Assembly (NCBI GenBank): GCA_947623455.1
Contig: OX392530.1
Coordinates: 2,579,501 to 2,643,500, forward strand
Length of the DNA: 64,000 bases
Source of the DNA: Mimachlamys varia
Lineage: Eukaryota; Mollusca; Bivalvia; Pectinida; Pectinidae
Reading direction: 5' to 3'
This document shows, in pieces, positions 23,963 to 36,875 of the stretch. The position numbers and the translations under genes are program-made. A model generated the notes under the pieces. That model was not told where the DNA came from, searched no databases, and saw only the letters and a list, made by a program, of their open reading frames with translations. Numbering within the stretch: the stretch's first letter is position 1; each line of letters opens with the position of its first letter.

Positions 23963-25790
23963 TCTCTCGTACTCAGCCCTTATTTTGTTATCAGGAATGT
24001 GACGACCCCCGGTACCCCTCGTACTCAGCCCTTATATTGTTATCAGGAATGTGACGACCCCCGGTACCCCTCGTACTCAGCCCTTATATTGTTATCAGGA
24101 ATGTGACGACTCCCGGTACCCCTCGTACTCAGCCCTTATATTGTTATCAGGAAAGTGACGACCCCCGGTACCCCTCGTACTCAGCCCTTATATTGTTATC
24201 AGGAAAGTGACGACCCCCGGTACCCCTCGTACTCAGCTCTTATATTGTTATCAGGAAAGTGACGGCCCCCGGTACCCCTCGTACTCAGCTCTTATATTGT
24301 TATCAGGAAAGTGACGACCCCCGGTACCCCTCGTACCCAGCTCTTATATTGTTATCAGGAAAGTGACGGCCCCCGGTACCCCTCGTACTCAGCCCTTATA
24401 TTGTTATCAGGAATGTGACGACCCCCGGTACCCCTCGTACTCAGCCCTTATATTGTTATCAGGAAAGTGACGACCCCCGGTACCCCTCGTACCCAAACCT
24501 TATATTGTTATCAGGAAAGTGACGACCCCCGGTACCCCTCGTACCCAGCCCTTATATTGTTATCAGGAATGTGACGACCCCCGGTACCCCTCGTACTCAG
24601 CCCTTATATTGTTATCAGGAAAGTGACGACCCCCGGTACCCCTCGTACTCAAACCTTACTTTGTTAGCAGGAATGTGACGACCCCGGTACCCCTCGTACT
24701 CAAACCTTACTTTGTTATCAGGAAAGTGACGACCCCCGGTATCCCTCGTACTCAATCAGGAACACCACAACCCCGGCATCCCTCGTACCCAAACCTAACT
24801 TTGTTATCAGGAATGTGACAACCCCGGTACCACTCGTACTCATTTTTTACTTCGTTATCAGGAAAGTGACGACCCCCGGTACCCCTTGTAATCGAACCTT
24901 ATTTTGTTATCAGGAATGTGACAACCCCGGTACCACTCGTACTCAAACCTAACTTTGTTATCAGGAATGTGAAAAACCCCCGGTACCCCTCGTACTCATT
25001 CTTTACTTTGTTATCACGAATGTGACAACCCCGGTACCCCTCGTACTCATTCTTTACTTCGTTATCAGGAATGTGACAATACCCGGTACCCCTCATACTC
25101 GAACCTTATTTTGTTATCACGAATGTGACAACCCCCGGTACCCCTCGTACTCAAACTTTACTTTGTTATCAGGAATGTGACAACCCCCGGTACCCCTCGT
25201 ACTCCTTTTTTACTTTGTTATCGGGGATGTGAAAACCCACGGCCCTTCGTACTCATCCCTTATTTTGTTATCAGGAATTTGAAAACCCCGGTACCCCTCG
25301 TACTCAGCCCTTATTTTGTTATCAGGATTGTGAAAACCCCGGCACTCCTCTCGTACTCATTCTTTACTTCGCTATCAGGAACGTGACAACCCCCGGTACC
25401 CCTCGTACTAATTTTTTACTTCGTTATCAGGAATGTGAAAACCCCGGCACTCCTCGTACTCATTCTTTACTTCGTTTTTAGGAACGTGACAACCCCCGGT
25501 ACCCCTTGTACTAATTTTTTACTTCGTTATCAGGAATGTGAAAACCCCGGCACTCCTCGTTATCATTCTTTACTTCGTTATCAGGAATGTGACAACCCCG
25601 GTACCCCTCGTACTCGAACCTTATTTTGTTATCAGGAATGTGACAACCCCGGTACCCCTCGTACTCAAACCTTATTTTGTTATCAGGAATGTGAAAAAAC
25701 CCCGGTACCCCTCGTACTCCTTTTCTTTGTTATCAGGAATGTGAAAACCCCGGCACTCCTCGTTCTCAGTTTTCTTACATGTATTCTGGA
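23963..25790. repeat. 52-bp minisatellite, about 35 copies
   Basis: The unit runs CTTATATTGTTATCAGGAA, TGTGACGACCCCCGG, TACCCCTCGTACTCAGCC. The left half is homogeneous (GACGACCCCCGG). The right half shifts to ACAACCCCGG and GAAAACCCCGGCACTCC forms with TTATTTTG or TTTACTTCG, i.e. a variant gradient along the array. Confidence 0.94.
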
Positions 25791-27344
25791 ATATGCCGAA
25801 CTCTTGTACAACGTTTACTGATTCTCCAAATCTCTTATGTTTTTTCTGACCAACCTGTCAGTCGAAAATTACCCATAAAGGACATTTATAGATGACACAA
25901 CACCTGTGGAATTGTTTAATTGACTTTAATTAGAAGACTGCTGTTCGTATGTTTTGTACCGACACACCGATATCATCATTCTCTGGAATGGGATTGTGGG
26001 TAATTATTACAGCAGCTTATGCATTTATGTCAAGCAAGGAAAATCGCATCAACATCGATTACTTCTATGTGATGTATCGTCGAATTAGTTGCAACTAAGC
26101 AGTTTTCTTCGTGAAAGAAAACATCATTACAAACAGCTAATTAGGTAAGATATATGTGGTCGATCAGCGGTCCCCGGTAGATATAATTCCAGCAGTGTAG
26201 ATCCATGAATGTTTCTGTTGCGTCCATAATCCTTGCAAGCAACATCAATATCTGACCTCAATATCAGACGGAAGCACGAAACCTTATATAGAGCAATCAA
26301 CATCGCGAAACATCTTTCTTTGAAACATCCGACATTTAAGTGTCGTTTGTTTTATAACCGCGGGGTATATAATTTGGTTATCCGTAGCGCATGGTATATT
26401 CAGTTTCAAAGTTGAGCATTTTTTTTAAAAATAATATTAATATCAACTGCTTAAGGATATTGATTTTTATAATACGGAAAAGGCAAGAAGTAAATATCAT
26501 TGTGATACTAATTAACTATACTGCTCTCGGTCTTTCATGTTTCAGCTCTTGTAACCCTTTGTCGTGTGTATCTTCTAGTTAAATGTTAAAATCAGTCGTC
26601 ATTGAAAACGATATTCCTAGAACAGCCCAACGTGACCTAAATGTTTGCTTCTTACGACGATCTCACGTTAATCGGAGGCGGAGATGAAGCTTGAAAATTG
26701 TACTGATCAAACTGGGTTCATCTATAATCCTATGAACAATATTTGTCCTGTTATCGTTTATATGGGACTTGCGGTAACGAATCTATGAATATCAGTTATC
26801 TGAGCATTATTTCAACCCAAACCTAATGAATACGTTCACATCTATATGTTTAAATTTTTATCATTGCAATGTGTTCAAGTCAAAAAACATTCAGAAAGCA
26901 GTAGGACATGAAACTGAAATATCATAAGTAATTGAAGGACATGAAACTGAAATATCATAAATAATTGAAGGACATGAAACTGAAATATCATAAATAACCA
27001 TGTCGGTTTGTTAATTTGTCGTTAGACCACAGGTCAGAGATTTCTTCCTCAGTCCAGTAGTCGCTCTATTCCGCAGTTTTCCTATTTTCATAATAGTCAA
27101 TTAATTCCTAGATTGTAACTTTGCTGACCTCCTGTATCAAGTCATATATATTTTGTTGCAGTAATCTTCCGTGTTATTAAACGATCAAAAGTGAAAGTTT
27201 TATATAGTCTTCGTGGTGACTTACTTAAACGGGATATATCTGTCTAAGGGGAATCATCCGTTGCATTTCCTGCTTGTATTCGTTTGAAAGATATCAATGG
27301 ATCAACCCTTTGACGTTTTTTCCTGTGTTAAATGTGTAACAATC
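25791..27344. other. Non-coding stretch with a short 33-bp triplicate
   Basis: Three direct copies of GGACATGAAACTGAAATATC plus ATAAATAATTGAA (33 bp) lie at about 26904-26996. The rest is AT-rich with no recognised gene. Confidence 0.5.
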
Positions 27345-27566
27345 TCCGAATTTGTATGTTTGACAAGAAATATTTACCAGTCTCTGAATATGAATGTTTA
27401 ACAAAAAATATTTACCCGTCTCCGTCCAAATATGTATGTTTGACACAGGATTTCGGGAGATGCGGCTAGGTTGATGAGAACTATGAGAAAGTCTTATGGT
27501 CGCCATCTTTGTCTCATTGAGAAATACTTTCATCTTTTGTGATATGAAGATACTAGACTTTTTGAG
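27345..27566. repeat. 37-bp degenerate tandem repeat, first part
   Basis: Units contain ACCAGTCTCCGAATATG and TATGTTTGACAAGAAAT; three to four copies at 27345-27460. The same repeat continues at 27843-27945 and 28286-28575, so the array has been split by insertions. Confidence 0.75.
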
Positions 27567-27842
27567 TAGGCTCATTAGTGTGCTTACTTGTGATTGAGAA
27601 CAATGACTCGGTTCTCACTTTGAGGACTTGATGTTTACTTGGATTTGACCAAGATTTACATGACGCGTGTCATCAACGAAGCAGAAGACGCTTACTCTTC
27701 TGGAACACCTGGTATTATTCTCTTGCTCTTTTACAAGGGTATCCATGTAAATCTTTCCTTCGTTCATATTTTGCCTCTAGTTGTCGATTTTGAGTTCGGA
27801 GTATGGTTTTGTGAACCCTTCGGTATTCTCCTCTTTTTTTGA
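27567..27842 (+). mobile_element. Dispersed element with conserved short frame, copy 1
   Basis: This sequence matches the reverse complement of 56405-56705 over roughly its whole length, including ATGACTCGGTTCTCA, GTTTACTTGGAT, GACCAAGATTTAC, GAAGCAGAAGACGCTTACTC and TCGATTTTGAGTTC. Both copies keep a reading frame containing DEAEDAYSSG or NEAEDAYSSG with PG and ILPLV. I recall this peptide from repeat-derived predicted proteins in bivalves. Class and function are unknown. Confidence 0.65.
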
Positions 27843-27945
27843 CAACAAATGCAAACCAGTCTCCGAATATGTGTTTGACAAGAAATATATTCTAGTCTCC
27901 GAATATGTTTATTTGAAAGTAGATGAGAACCAGTCTCTTATTATT
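27843..27945. repeat. 37-bp degenerate tandem repeat, second part
   Basis: Two to three diverged units (ACCAGTCTCCGAATATG, TTTGACAAGAAATA). The last unit is cut off by the foldback element that follows. Confidence 0.7.
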
Positions 27946-27947
27946 TA

Positions 27948-28101
27948 AGGATTAACTTGAATTTATTTTCATTTTATGGGGGTATAACACAAAAACCGGA
28001 ATGTACTCTAAATAAACCGCGAAGCGGTTTATGATGAGAGTACACTCCGGTTTTTTTGTGTTATAACCCCATAACATAAAAAATAAATTCAAGTTAATCC
28101 T
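27948..28101. mobile_element. TA-flanked foldback MITE (Tc1/mariner-like signature)
   Basis: The element is 154 bp and almost wholly self-complementary. The terminal repeat AGGATTAACTTGAATTTATT pairs with AATAAATTCAAGTTAATCCT. Inner arms TATAACACAAAAACCGG and CCGGTTTTTTTGTGTTATA pair too, and the tip is AAACCGCGAAGCGGTTT. It is flanked by TA on both sides (27946-27947 and 28102-28103), as expected for a Tc1/mariner-mobilised MITE. No transposase is encoded. Confidence 0.8.
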
Positions 28102-28285
28102 TATAATTCAATCTATACCCTGCGAAAATTCACTTTATCGATGGACTCTTTTCTCTCACAAATTAATACGCTGCTGCATCAGCCAATCAAAAGCGACGTT
28201 ATAAACATCGACATCAATTTTTACGTTATGGGCTGATAACATAATTTTTTAAACCAATGAAAAAGCTTGTTTCAAACAAGATTTT

Positions 28286-28575
28286 ATAATGTATGTTTGA
28301 CAAGAAAAGTGAACCAATCTCTGAAAATGTGTGTTGACAAGAAATGCATACCAGTTTCCGAATATGTTTGTTTTAATGCTAACCAGTCTCCGAATATGTT
28401 TAACTTTTTTGTTTTAATGCTAACCAGTCTCTGAATATCTGTGTTTGACAAGAAATCCATACCAGTTTCCGAATACCGTATGTATGTTTGACAAGAAATG
28501 CAAACCAGTCTCCAAATATGTATGTTTTAATGCGAACCAGTCTCCTAATATGTTTGTTTGACAAGTAATGTATAA
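28286..28575. repeat. 37-bp degenerate tandem repeat, third part
   Basis: About seven diverged units of AACCAGTCTCCGAATATG plus TATGTTTGACAAGAAATGC, some with TTTTAATGC in place of GACAAGAAATGC. About 180 bp of unique DNA separates it from the MITE. Confidence 0.75.
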
Positions 28576-31500
28576 TACTGAGACAATTTTATCTTGCTTA
28601 AATATTAATCGAAACACTAATTTTTCGTTTAATGCCCCAGCAGTTTAAGCCAGCCTCTAGTTTCTGTTTAGGGTGTGATTACTCGTCTGCCTTGCTGTCG
28701 CTCCATATTCCCATTCCTTCTGACCTCTACACACCGTGTAATCCGCTAATGCAAAGTCACATAATGAATGCCTAAAATAAATCTTATTTTTGACGACATT
28801 TAAAAGCATCTTCATATTTGACTTTTTTATTCCATATTTTTTCACGTACGCCAATGACGTCGTCTAACAGGTCTCAGAACATGACATCGGCCATTTTTTT
28901 GCTTCATTGATTGACAGCCGCGCTATGGTACTGGGTTCATCACTATTTTCATATATATATATATATATATACGCTACAAGATGATGCTTTGATACGAGAA
29001 TCAGTTTGCTTTGTTGGGAGAATCACGTCTGCTCCACTGGGAATTCCCGCCTTTTTTCTGTTACTCTGTTCCATTCCGTCTCTGAGTTTCCATGAATACG
29101 ATTGGACGACGTCTATTTATTAACTACGTCTTTGGAAATTTGTGTCGATTCCAGTCGAGCAAGCCCGACTCTGCAAGCCTGTGGTTGGTGAGATAATCTT
29201 GCGTTCCTAGTTAAAACTGGATGTTTGCAACAGGCAATGCGATAAGCGGCCGTTCTAATTTGATTACTCCCTGCCATAGACATTAGTAAGGATACTGTAT
29301 CAATAATGTACGGCCAGCCTTCTCTTTTGCGCTCTATCAATCGCTGAACGGTCAATTTTTTGCCTTTCATCGACGTTAATGCCAGCATGTTACGTACCGG
29401 ACATGATTTCTGTCATGCAAGTGTAAAACTGTCTGTGTCGTCTGCCATTTGTGATGTAGTAGTAGTTGTAGTACTACACATGTGAAGAATTGGAATTTTT
29501 TCGTACGCGAGCTGACTTTGCCTTTTTTAGAGCTTGTGCGGAGCTAGCGGCCAGGTACTCGCTGACAGCCTGTGTAGAACTCTGTCACAAGGTACGTCGT
29601 GCGTTCTTGCGGCACCAGCTTCCCAAGTGTCGCCTTCACATACATGTTCAACCGGATCGATATGCTAACGACTGGAGCAGACCCGGGAAGCTGCTATAGG
29701 TCATTTCCACCACAGGTTCAATTGTCAACCACGGAAGCCGTTAGACCCGGCGACGTTCTGTTTGTCAATGGGAATTGGGATTTGAGGCGAGAATAACGTA
29801 GCTTTAAGCTTAGCTATCTTGAACTGTCGTGTTGTCGTCACACCGGAACAAAGTCACATGACACACGCACTCGCCATCATCGTGGTGATTATGCCGTGAT
29901 GTCATTTTATAAAACACAGATATTAGCACCGAGTACCGTGAATGTGGAGCCAGAGACTTGTTACGGTTATTCGTAAGCTACAGTAAGTCACAGAGTGGCT
30001 GGATTGTCGGTATGTCGGGATACTACGGGCTGGGATGGTGTTAGAAAGTAGTCAGCTCTACCCAGGCGGGAAGTCGACCAGGTGACGTCGCCACTTACAA
30101 ATTAACCACGGAAAAACGTAGTTCTTATTGAGTCATGATATTGTTGTAAAATAATATGGACGTGTGCTCATGAAATAATTTTCAAAAGAAAAAAAAATTG
30201 ATGTCACATGATTAATCGATCAGATGATTTTCTGATTGATTGATTATACATTTATATCATCATACGATATTATCAATTTGCTCATACGTTGCTACACTGC
30301 TCACGAGCTTTGGCAGATTTGGAATTCATGATTGTGGTTGGAAGTTTACCCAGTGTCGTTTTGGTATTCTGTGTGGTGGTGGTGCTGCCGCTGGAGCTAT
30401 ATTGTGTGTATGTGTGACAGACTTGTAGAGTTTTATGTGGTGGCGGTGGTGGTGGTGGTGGTGACTAGCTTTGACGGGGCTCCTGTCACGAAATGGGGGT
30501 GGCATGGACACCGAGTTGTCTATCCCCCCTCATCCACCCCTCACAGTTGCTTTAACTTACATTCCGATGTTGCACGTGGGAACCGCAGCAGTTGCTGATG
30601 GGTATGTGTTGCTTGTCACCCTTCACTTGTTGTCCATGTCTAGTTCGTATGCTAAATATATCATAATTATACACGTATCTATATCTATATATAGTATGTA
30701 CAGCAATATTTATTCTAAATATGAAATATTTATCTGTAAAATGCATAGTTGATTAATTTACGTTTCTGCCTGTCGAGATGCCTTATAATTTAGTTGTCAA
30801 GAATATTGTTTGATATATTTAATTATTCTGATGATGTTCTGGATTTTTTCTTAAAAAAATATCTTTTAGACATTGTGTTAACTTTTAAAAGTTTGCAAGA
30901 ATATAAAAGAAAACTGATCAAGATTTAAAGGAAATTGTTGACAGGACTGTCATCTGTTGTGAAATAGTAGCGCCATCTGGTATTTAAGATATCTAAAAGT
31001 AGTGAAATACTGATAATTACCATTAAAGTCACACCAACAACGTAAAAACCTTGGAGTATAATTAATAAGTGCCAGTTTACAATAAACCAACTTCTTTGTC
31101 ACATAGCGAAATTAACACATTGTAAATCAGCATGTGATGACACATACGTGTGTCTGTAAACGGACTGTTTAGGTAACATAACACTCTATGCCTGTTATTT
31201 ACTGTATTTTCTTCGAACTCATGAAAATAAAATCTGTACCTAGTGATGAGAATATCTTGAAATCTATAAAGGGGTTTTGGTGGGCGTGGGGAACTCTTCG
31301 TTGAAACTCTTTTGTAGGACTGTTTTAGGAATTCCTGTTCCTCAATGCAAGATATGAACGATTATTGGGCCAAGATTTGCCCCCTTTGGGTAGGTATATA
31401 CGTCATTTCAATTAAGACATTATGACGTCATAATATTGTTAGAAACTGACGTAAATATGCAGGATTTTTTTGATTGAAAACGCCGTTTCATGAGCATACT

Positions 31501-32295
31501 GAACTGATGATGTCACAGTAGCGATGACGTAAATACCGGCCAAAAAGGGAGATAACTCTTGTTAATAAAAAAGCAATACAATGCTGTAATTCTAGTATAA
31601 CCGTGCATTATAATGTATGTAGGTCAAACGACTATACGGAGTAGCAATCCATGTATGTAAGTTAATGACTTACTAGTATAATTATGTGATGTAAGTTAAA
31701 CGATTAGCCATATATAACAATAGTGTAATATACGTAAATCTAGCTAGATGGAATATAAGACAATTATTCATAGTTACAAGCTGTTGAAACACTTGGGTAA
31801 TATATGTAAGTTATGCAAGACACTTTACTATACTTATAAGTTAGTAAAACAAATACTTGTATGTGTGAATTACCTATAACCATTGATAAACATTGATAAA
31901 GTTACTTAAAACTTCAAAGTTATAGCTTTCAAAAGAAAAATAGCTTCAAAATCTCGATATCGATGTAGTATAATTAACTTCTATGCTATCGGTTTGTTAC
32001 CGTCCTGGCGATATAATATTCTCTTCGTGAGAGAGAGCCGTGAATCGTGATATTTTACATTTTTCAAATTTAGATGTGACAATAATACTAATACGATGTC
32101 CAAGTAAACGTGTAGATGTTTAGCGTGAAGTTATAGAAGTCTTGTAGTTTATCTAGTAAACTAACCACTTTATTAAATGTGTAACAAAAAGTCGGAGCTT
32201 ACCACTGCACTAGTGTATGTGCAACTTAGGTTATAGATGTAACAAACAATTCAATAATATGTAGTTAAATCATAGCAATTTCGTGTGTAATTTAC
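28576..32295. other. Long non-coding stretch
   Basis: It holds an (AT)n run at about 28950-28971, GTG triplets at 30438-30463, and TGACGTCA at 31423. The 29400-30060 part is GC-richer and has donor-like CACAAGGTACGT at 29586-29597, but no open frame there matches a family I know. A noncoding or untranslated exon cannot be excluded. Confidence 0.4.
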
Positions 32296-33080
32296 CAATA
32301 ACGTGATTACACATGTAATTACCAATGTCGCTAGTGTTATTAACAATTACGTGATTGTAACTACCAATGTCGCTAGTGTTATTAACAATTACGTGATTGT
32401 AACTACCAAGTTCACTAGTGTTATTAACAATGACGTGATTGTAACTACCAATTTCACTGGTGTTATTAACAATTACGTGATTGTAACTACCAATTTCGAT
32501 AGTGTTATTAACAACTACATGATTGTAACTACCAATTTCACTGGTGTTATTAACAATAACATGATTGTAACTACCAATTTTGATAGTGTTATAAACAACT
32601 ACATGATTGTAACTATCAATTTCGTTAGTGTTATCAACAATTACGTGATTGTAACTACCAATTTCACTGGTGTTATTAACAATAACGTGATTGTAACTAC
32701 CAATTTCACTAGTGTTATTAACAATTACGTGATTGTAAATACCATTTTCGATAGTGTTATGAACAACTACATGATTGTAACTACCAATTTCGTTAGTGTT
32801 ATCAACAATTTCGTGATTGTAACTACCAATTTCACTGGTGTTATTAACAATTAAGTGATTGACACTACCAATTTCGGTAGTGTTATTAACAATAACGTGA
32901 TTGTAACTACCAATTTCGGTAGTGTTATTAACAATTAAGTGATTGTAACTACCAATTTCGGTAGTGTTATTAACAATTACGTGATTGTAACTACCAATTT
33001 CACTGGTGTTATCAACAATTACGTGATTGTAACTACCAATTTCGCTAGTGTTATTAATAGTTACGTATGTTATTACCAAA
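32296..33080. repeat. 42-bp minisatellite, about 18 copies
   Basis: The unit is ACGTGATTGTAACTACCAAT plus TTCACTAGTGTTATTAACAATT. As 42 is a multiple of three and the unit lacks stops in one frame on each strand, long frames appear on both strands (14-residue cycles). These are artefacts of the array. Third-base variants are scattered without coding bias. Confidence 0.93.
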
Positions 33081-34171
33081 TATGTATAATCAACAAGTAT
33101 ACGCACTTTGCACCGGATATGTTAAGTATGCCGTGCACCGTAGTGTTGTATGTTCGCACCCATTGATTATATAATATAGCATTGATTCAGCGTATTTATT
33201 ATGAATGTTGATATTGACATTATATATTATATTTCCAGATTTTGTGCCACAGATTACATGAATATCACTTCAATATTGTCCTGTGTCGTTAATATCTTCC
33301 CTTCCCTTTGTAATGCATGCACTTGTTTATATCGACCCTGCGACAAGATTGCATTGTGAGCCGTGGTACTGAATATCAATCCAAACGCAACGCCGCTTAA
33401 TTAGCAGTTTAATGACTCAAAACGCATATATTACTTTTCGGTCAATTAAACTGAATTTACTGGTTCGATTATTATATCTGAACTCGTAAACATTACAGAT
33501 TCCTGAATGAACCATGAAGTAATGAATCCAATGGCGTTGTCGGATTCTGAATTCAGATGTTCATTTCGTGTAAACATTATCTGTAAATATTTACGATCAA
33601 AACAAAACTTTGTGTTACTTGTTAAGTTTGCAGCCAACGGGGATATCTCATTTTCAAAAGAAGAAAACATAAGTTTCTATCGTACTGCGCTAGGCACTGT
33701 TTCTGAAAAAATAAAAGAAACGATTTAGGCAAACTATTTCTTTTTGTAGAAAAAATAAGTTTCATTTATAATTTAGTTCATTCTTTCTGTATACCCATGT
33801 GCATGATGTTAGAATTCACGTGCGTGCGGTAATAAATAACTATATATAATTTCTGTTGACGTCATAGATGATTCTAATAAATTGTTATGTTGACGGGTTG
33901 AGGCGATTCCGGCTAAATTGTCATAATTAAGTCGTACTTTTGGATGAACCGTGTAACTACAGTCATGGTGGATATCGATTTTACTGGATCTCTCCTGGAA
34001 TATAAAATCTGTGTGGGGTGGCTGGGATCACGGCCGGGATTAACTTCGGTTTTTGTATAATGTATCAGTTATTTACATAAACCAGTATTAGACCGGATAA
34101 TGAAAAACGAGAACGAAGCAATATGGGAACGGATGGTCGTCGGAACTTAGCATATTTTCTAAGGACAAAAT
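33081..34171. other. Non-coding stretch
   Basis: TGACGTCA lies at 33857-33864. Overlapping frames at 33446-33728 on both strands have no recognised motif. Confidence 0.4.
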
Positions 34172-36874
34172 TGTATCAGTACTGGTACAGAGTGTCATAC
34201 TGTATCAATACTGGTACAGAGAAGTCATACTGTATCAATACTGGTACAGAGAAGTCATACTGTATCAATACTGGTACAGAGAAGTCATACTGTATCAATA
34301 CTGGTACAGAGAAGTCATACTGTATCAATACTGGTACACAGAAGTCATACTGTATCAATACTGGTACACAGAAGTCATACTGTATCAATACTGGTACAGA
34401 GAAGTCATACTGTATCAATACTGGTACACAGAAGTCATACTGTATCAATACTGGTACAGAGTAGACATACTGTATCAATACTGGTACAGAGAAGTCATAG
34501 TGTATCAATACTGGTACAGAGTAGACATACTGTATCAATACTGGTACAGAGAAGTCATACTGTATCAATACTGGTACAGAGTAGACATACTGTATCAATA
34601 CTGGTACAGAGTAGACATACTGTATCAATACTGGTACTGTATCAATACTGGTACACAGAAGTCATACTGTATCAATACTGGTACAGAGTAGACATACTGT
34701 ATCAATACTGGTACTGTATCAATACTGGTACACAGAAGTCATACTGTATCAATACTGGTACACAGAAGTCATACTGTATCAATACTGGTACACAGAAGTC
34801 ATACTGTATCAATACTGGTACAGAGAAGTCATTCTGTATCAATACTGGTACAGAGTAGTCATACTGTATCAATACTGGTACAGAGAAGTCATAGTGTATC
34901 AATACTGGTACAGACTAGTCATACTGTATCAATACTGGTACAGAGAAGTCATACTGTATCAATACTGGTATAGAGTAGTCATACTGTATCAATACTGGTA
35001 CAGAGAAGTCATACTGTATCAATACTGGTACAGAGTAGTCATACTGTATCAATACTGGTACAGAGAAGTCATACTGTATCAATACTGGTACACAGAAGAC
35101 ATACTGTATCAATACTGGTACACAGAAGTCATACTGTATCAATACTGGTACACAGAAGTCATAGTGTATCAATACTGGTACAGAGAAGTCATCCTGTATC
35201 AATACTGGTACAGAGAAGTCATACTGTATCAATACTGGTACAGAGAAGTCATACTGTATCAATACTGGTACACAGAAGTCATACTGTATCAATACTGGTA
35301 CACAGAAGACATACTGTATCAATACTGGTACAGACTAGTCATACTGTATCAATACTGGTACAGACTAGTCATACTGTATCAATACTGGTTCAGATGTCAT
35401 ACTGTATCAATACTGGTACAGAGAAGTCATACTGTATCAATACTGGTACACAGAAGTCATACTGTATCAATACTGGTACACAGAAGTCATACTGTATCAA
35501 TACTGGTACACAGAAGACATACTGTATCAATACTGGTACAGACTAGTCATACTGTATCAATACTGGTACAGAGAAGTCATTCTGTATCAATACTGGTACA
35601 CAGAAGTCATACTGTATCAATACTGGTACAGAGAAGTCATACTGTATCAATACTGGTACAGAGAAGTCATACTGTATCAATACTGGTACACAGATGTCAT
35701 AGTGTATCAATACTGGTACAGAGTAGTCATACTGTATCAATACTGGTACACAGTAGTCATACTGTATCAATACTGGTACACAGAAGTCATACTGTATCAA
35801 TACTGGTACACAGAAGTCATACTGTATCAATACTGGTACAGAGAAGTCATACTGTATCAATACTGGTACAGAGAAGTCATACTGTATCAATACTGGTACA
35901 CAGAAGTCATACTGTATCAATACTGGTACACAGAAGTCATACTGTATCAATACTGGTACACAGAAGTCATACTGTATCAATACTGGTACACAGAAGTCAT
36001 ACTGTATCAATACTGGTACACAGAAGTCATACTGTATCAATACTGGTACACAGAAGACATACTGTATCAATACTGGTACACAGAAGTCATTCTGTATCAA
36101 TACTGGTACAGAGAAGTCATACTGTATCAATACTGGTACAGAGTAGTCATACTGTATCAATACTGGTACACAGAAGTCATACTGTATCAATACTGGTACA
36201 CAGATGTCATAGTGTATCAATACTGGTACAGAGTAGTCATACTGTATCAATACTGGTACACAGAAGTCATACTGTATCAATACTGGTACACAGAAGTCAT
36301 ACTGTATCAATACTGGTACACAGAAGTCATACTGTATCAATACTGGTACACAGAAGTCATACTGTATCAATACTGGTACAGAGTAGTCATACTGTATCAA
36401 TACTGGTACACAGAAGTCATACTGTATCAATACTGGTACAGAGTGTCATTCTGTATCAATACTGGTACAGAGAAGTCATACTGTATCAATACTGGTACAG
36501 AGTAGTCATACTGTATCAATACTGGTACACAGAAGTCATACTGTATGAATACTGGTACACAGAAGTCATACTGTATCAATACTGGTACAGAGAAGTCATA
36601 CTGTATCAATACTGGTACAGAGTGTCATACTGTATCAATACTGGTACAGAGAAGTCATACTGTATCAATACTGGTACAGAGAAGTCATACTGTATCAATA
36701 CTGGTATAGAGAAGTCATACTGTATCAATACTGGTACAGAAGTCATTCTGTATCAATACTGGTACAGAAGTCATACTGTATCAATACTGGTACAGAGAAG
36801 TCATACTGTATCAATACTGGTACACAGATGTCATAGTGTATCAATACTGGTACAGAGTAGTCATACTGTATCAG
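34172..36874. repeat. 30-bp minisatellite, about 90 copies
   Basis: The unit is GTACAGAGAAGTCATACTGT plus ATCAATACTG, highly uniform, with one-base variants (CAGAGAAG, CACAGAAG, CAGAGTAG, CATAGTG). A few units lose two or more bases, shifting frame. The 30-bp period gives very long frames on both strands (up to 676 codons); these are artefacts. Confidence 0.96.
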
Positions 36875-36875
36875 A

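Noticed and set aside
29490..29796. Open frames in the GC-richer part near 29.5-29.8 kb as a gene
   Set aside because: Two overlapping frames are present, no known motif is seen, and the frames are short. The donor-like GGTACGT nearby is not enough to support an exon.
32270..33106. 278-codon minus-strand frame with IGSYNHVIVNNTSE repeats
   Set aside because: It is due to the 42-bp array, and the plus strand is equally open. There is no signal peptide and no third-base bias.
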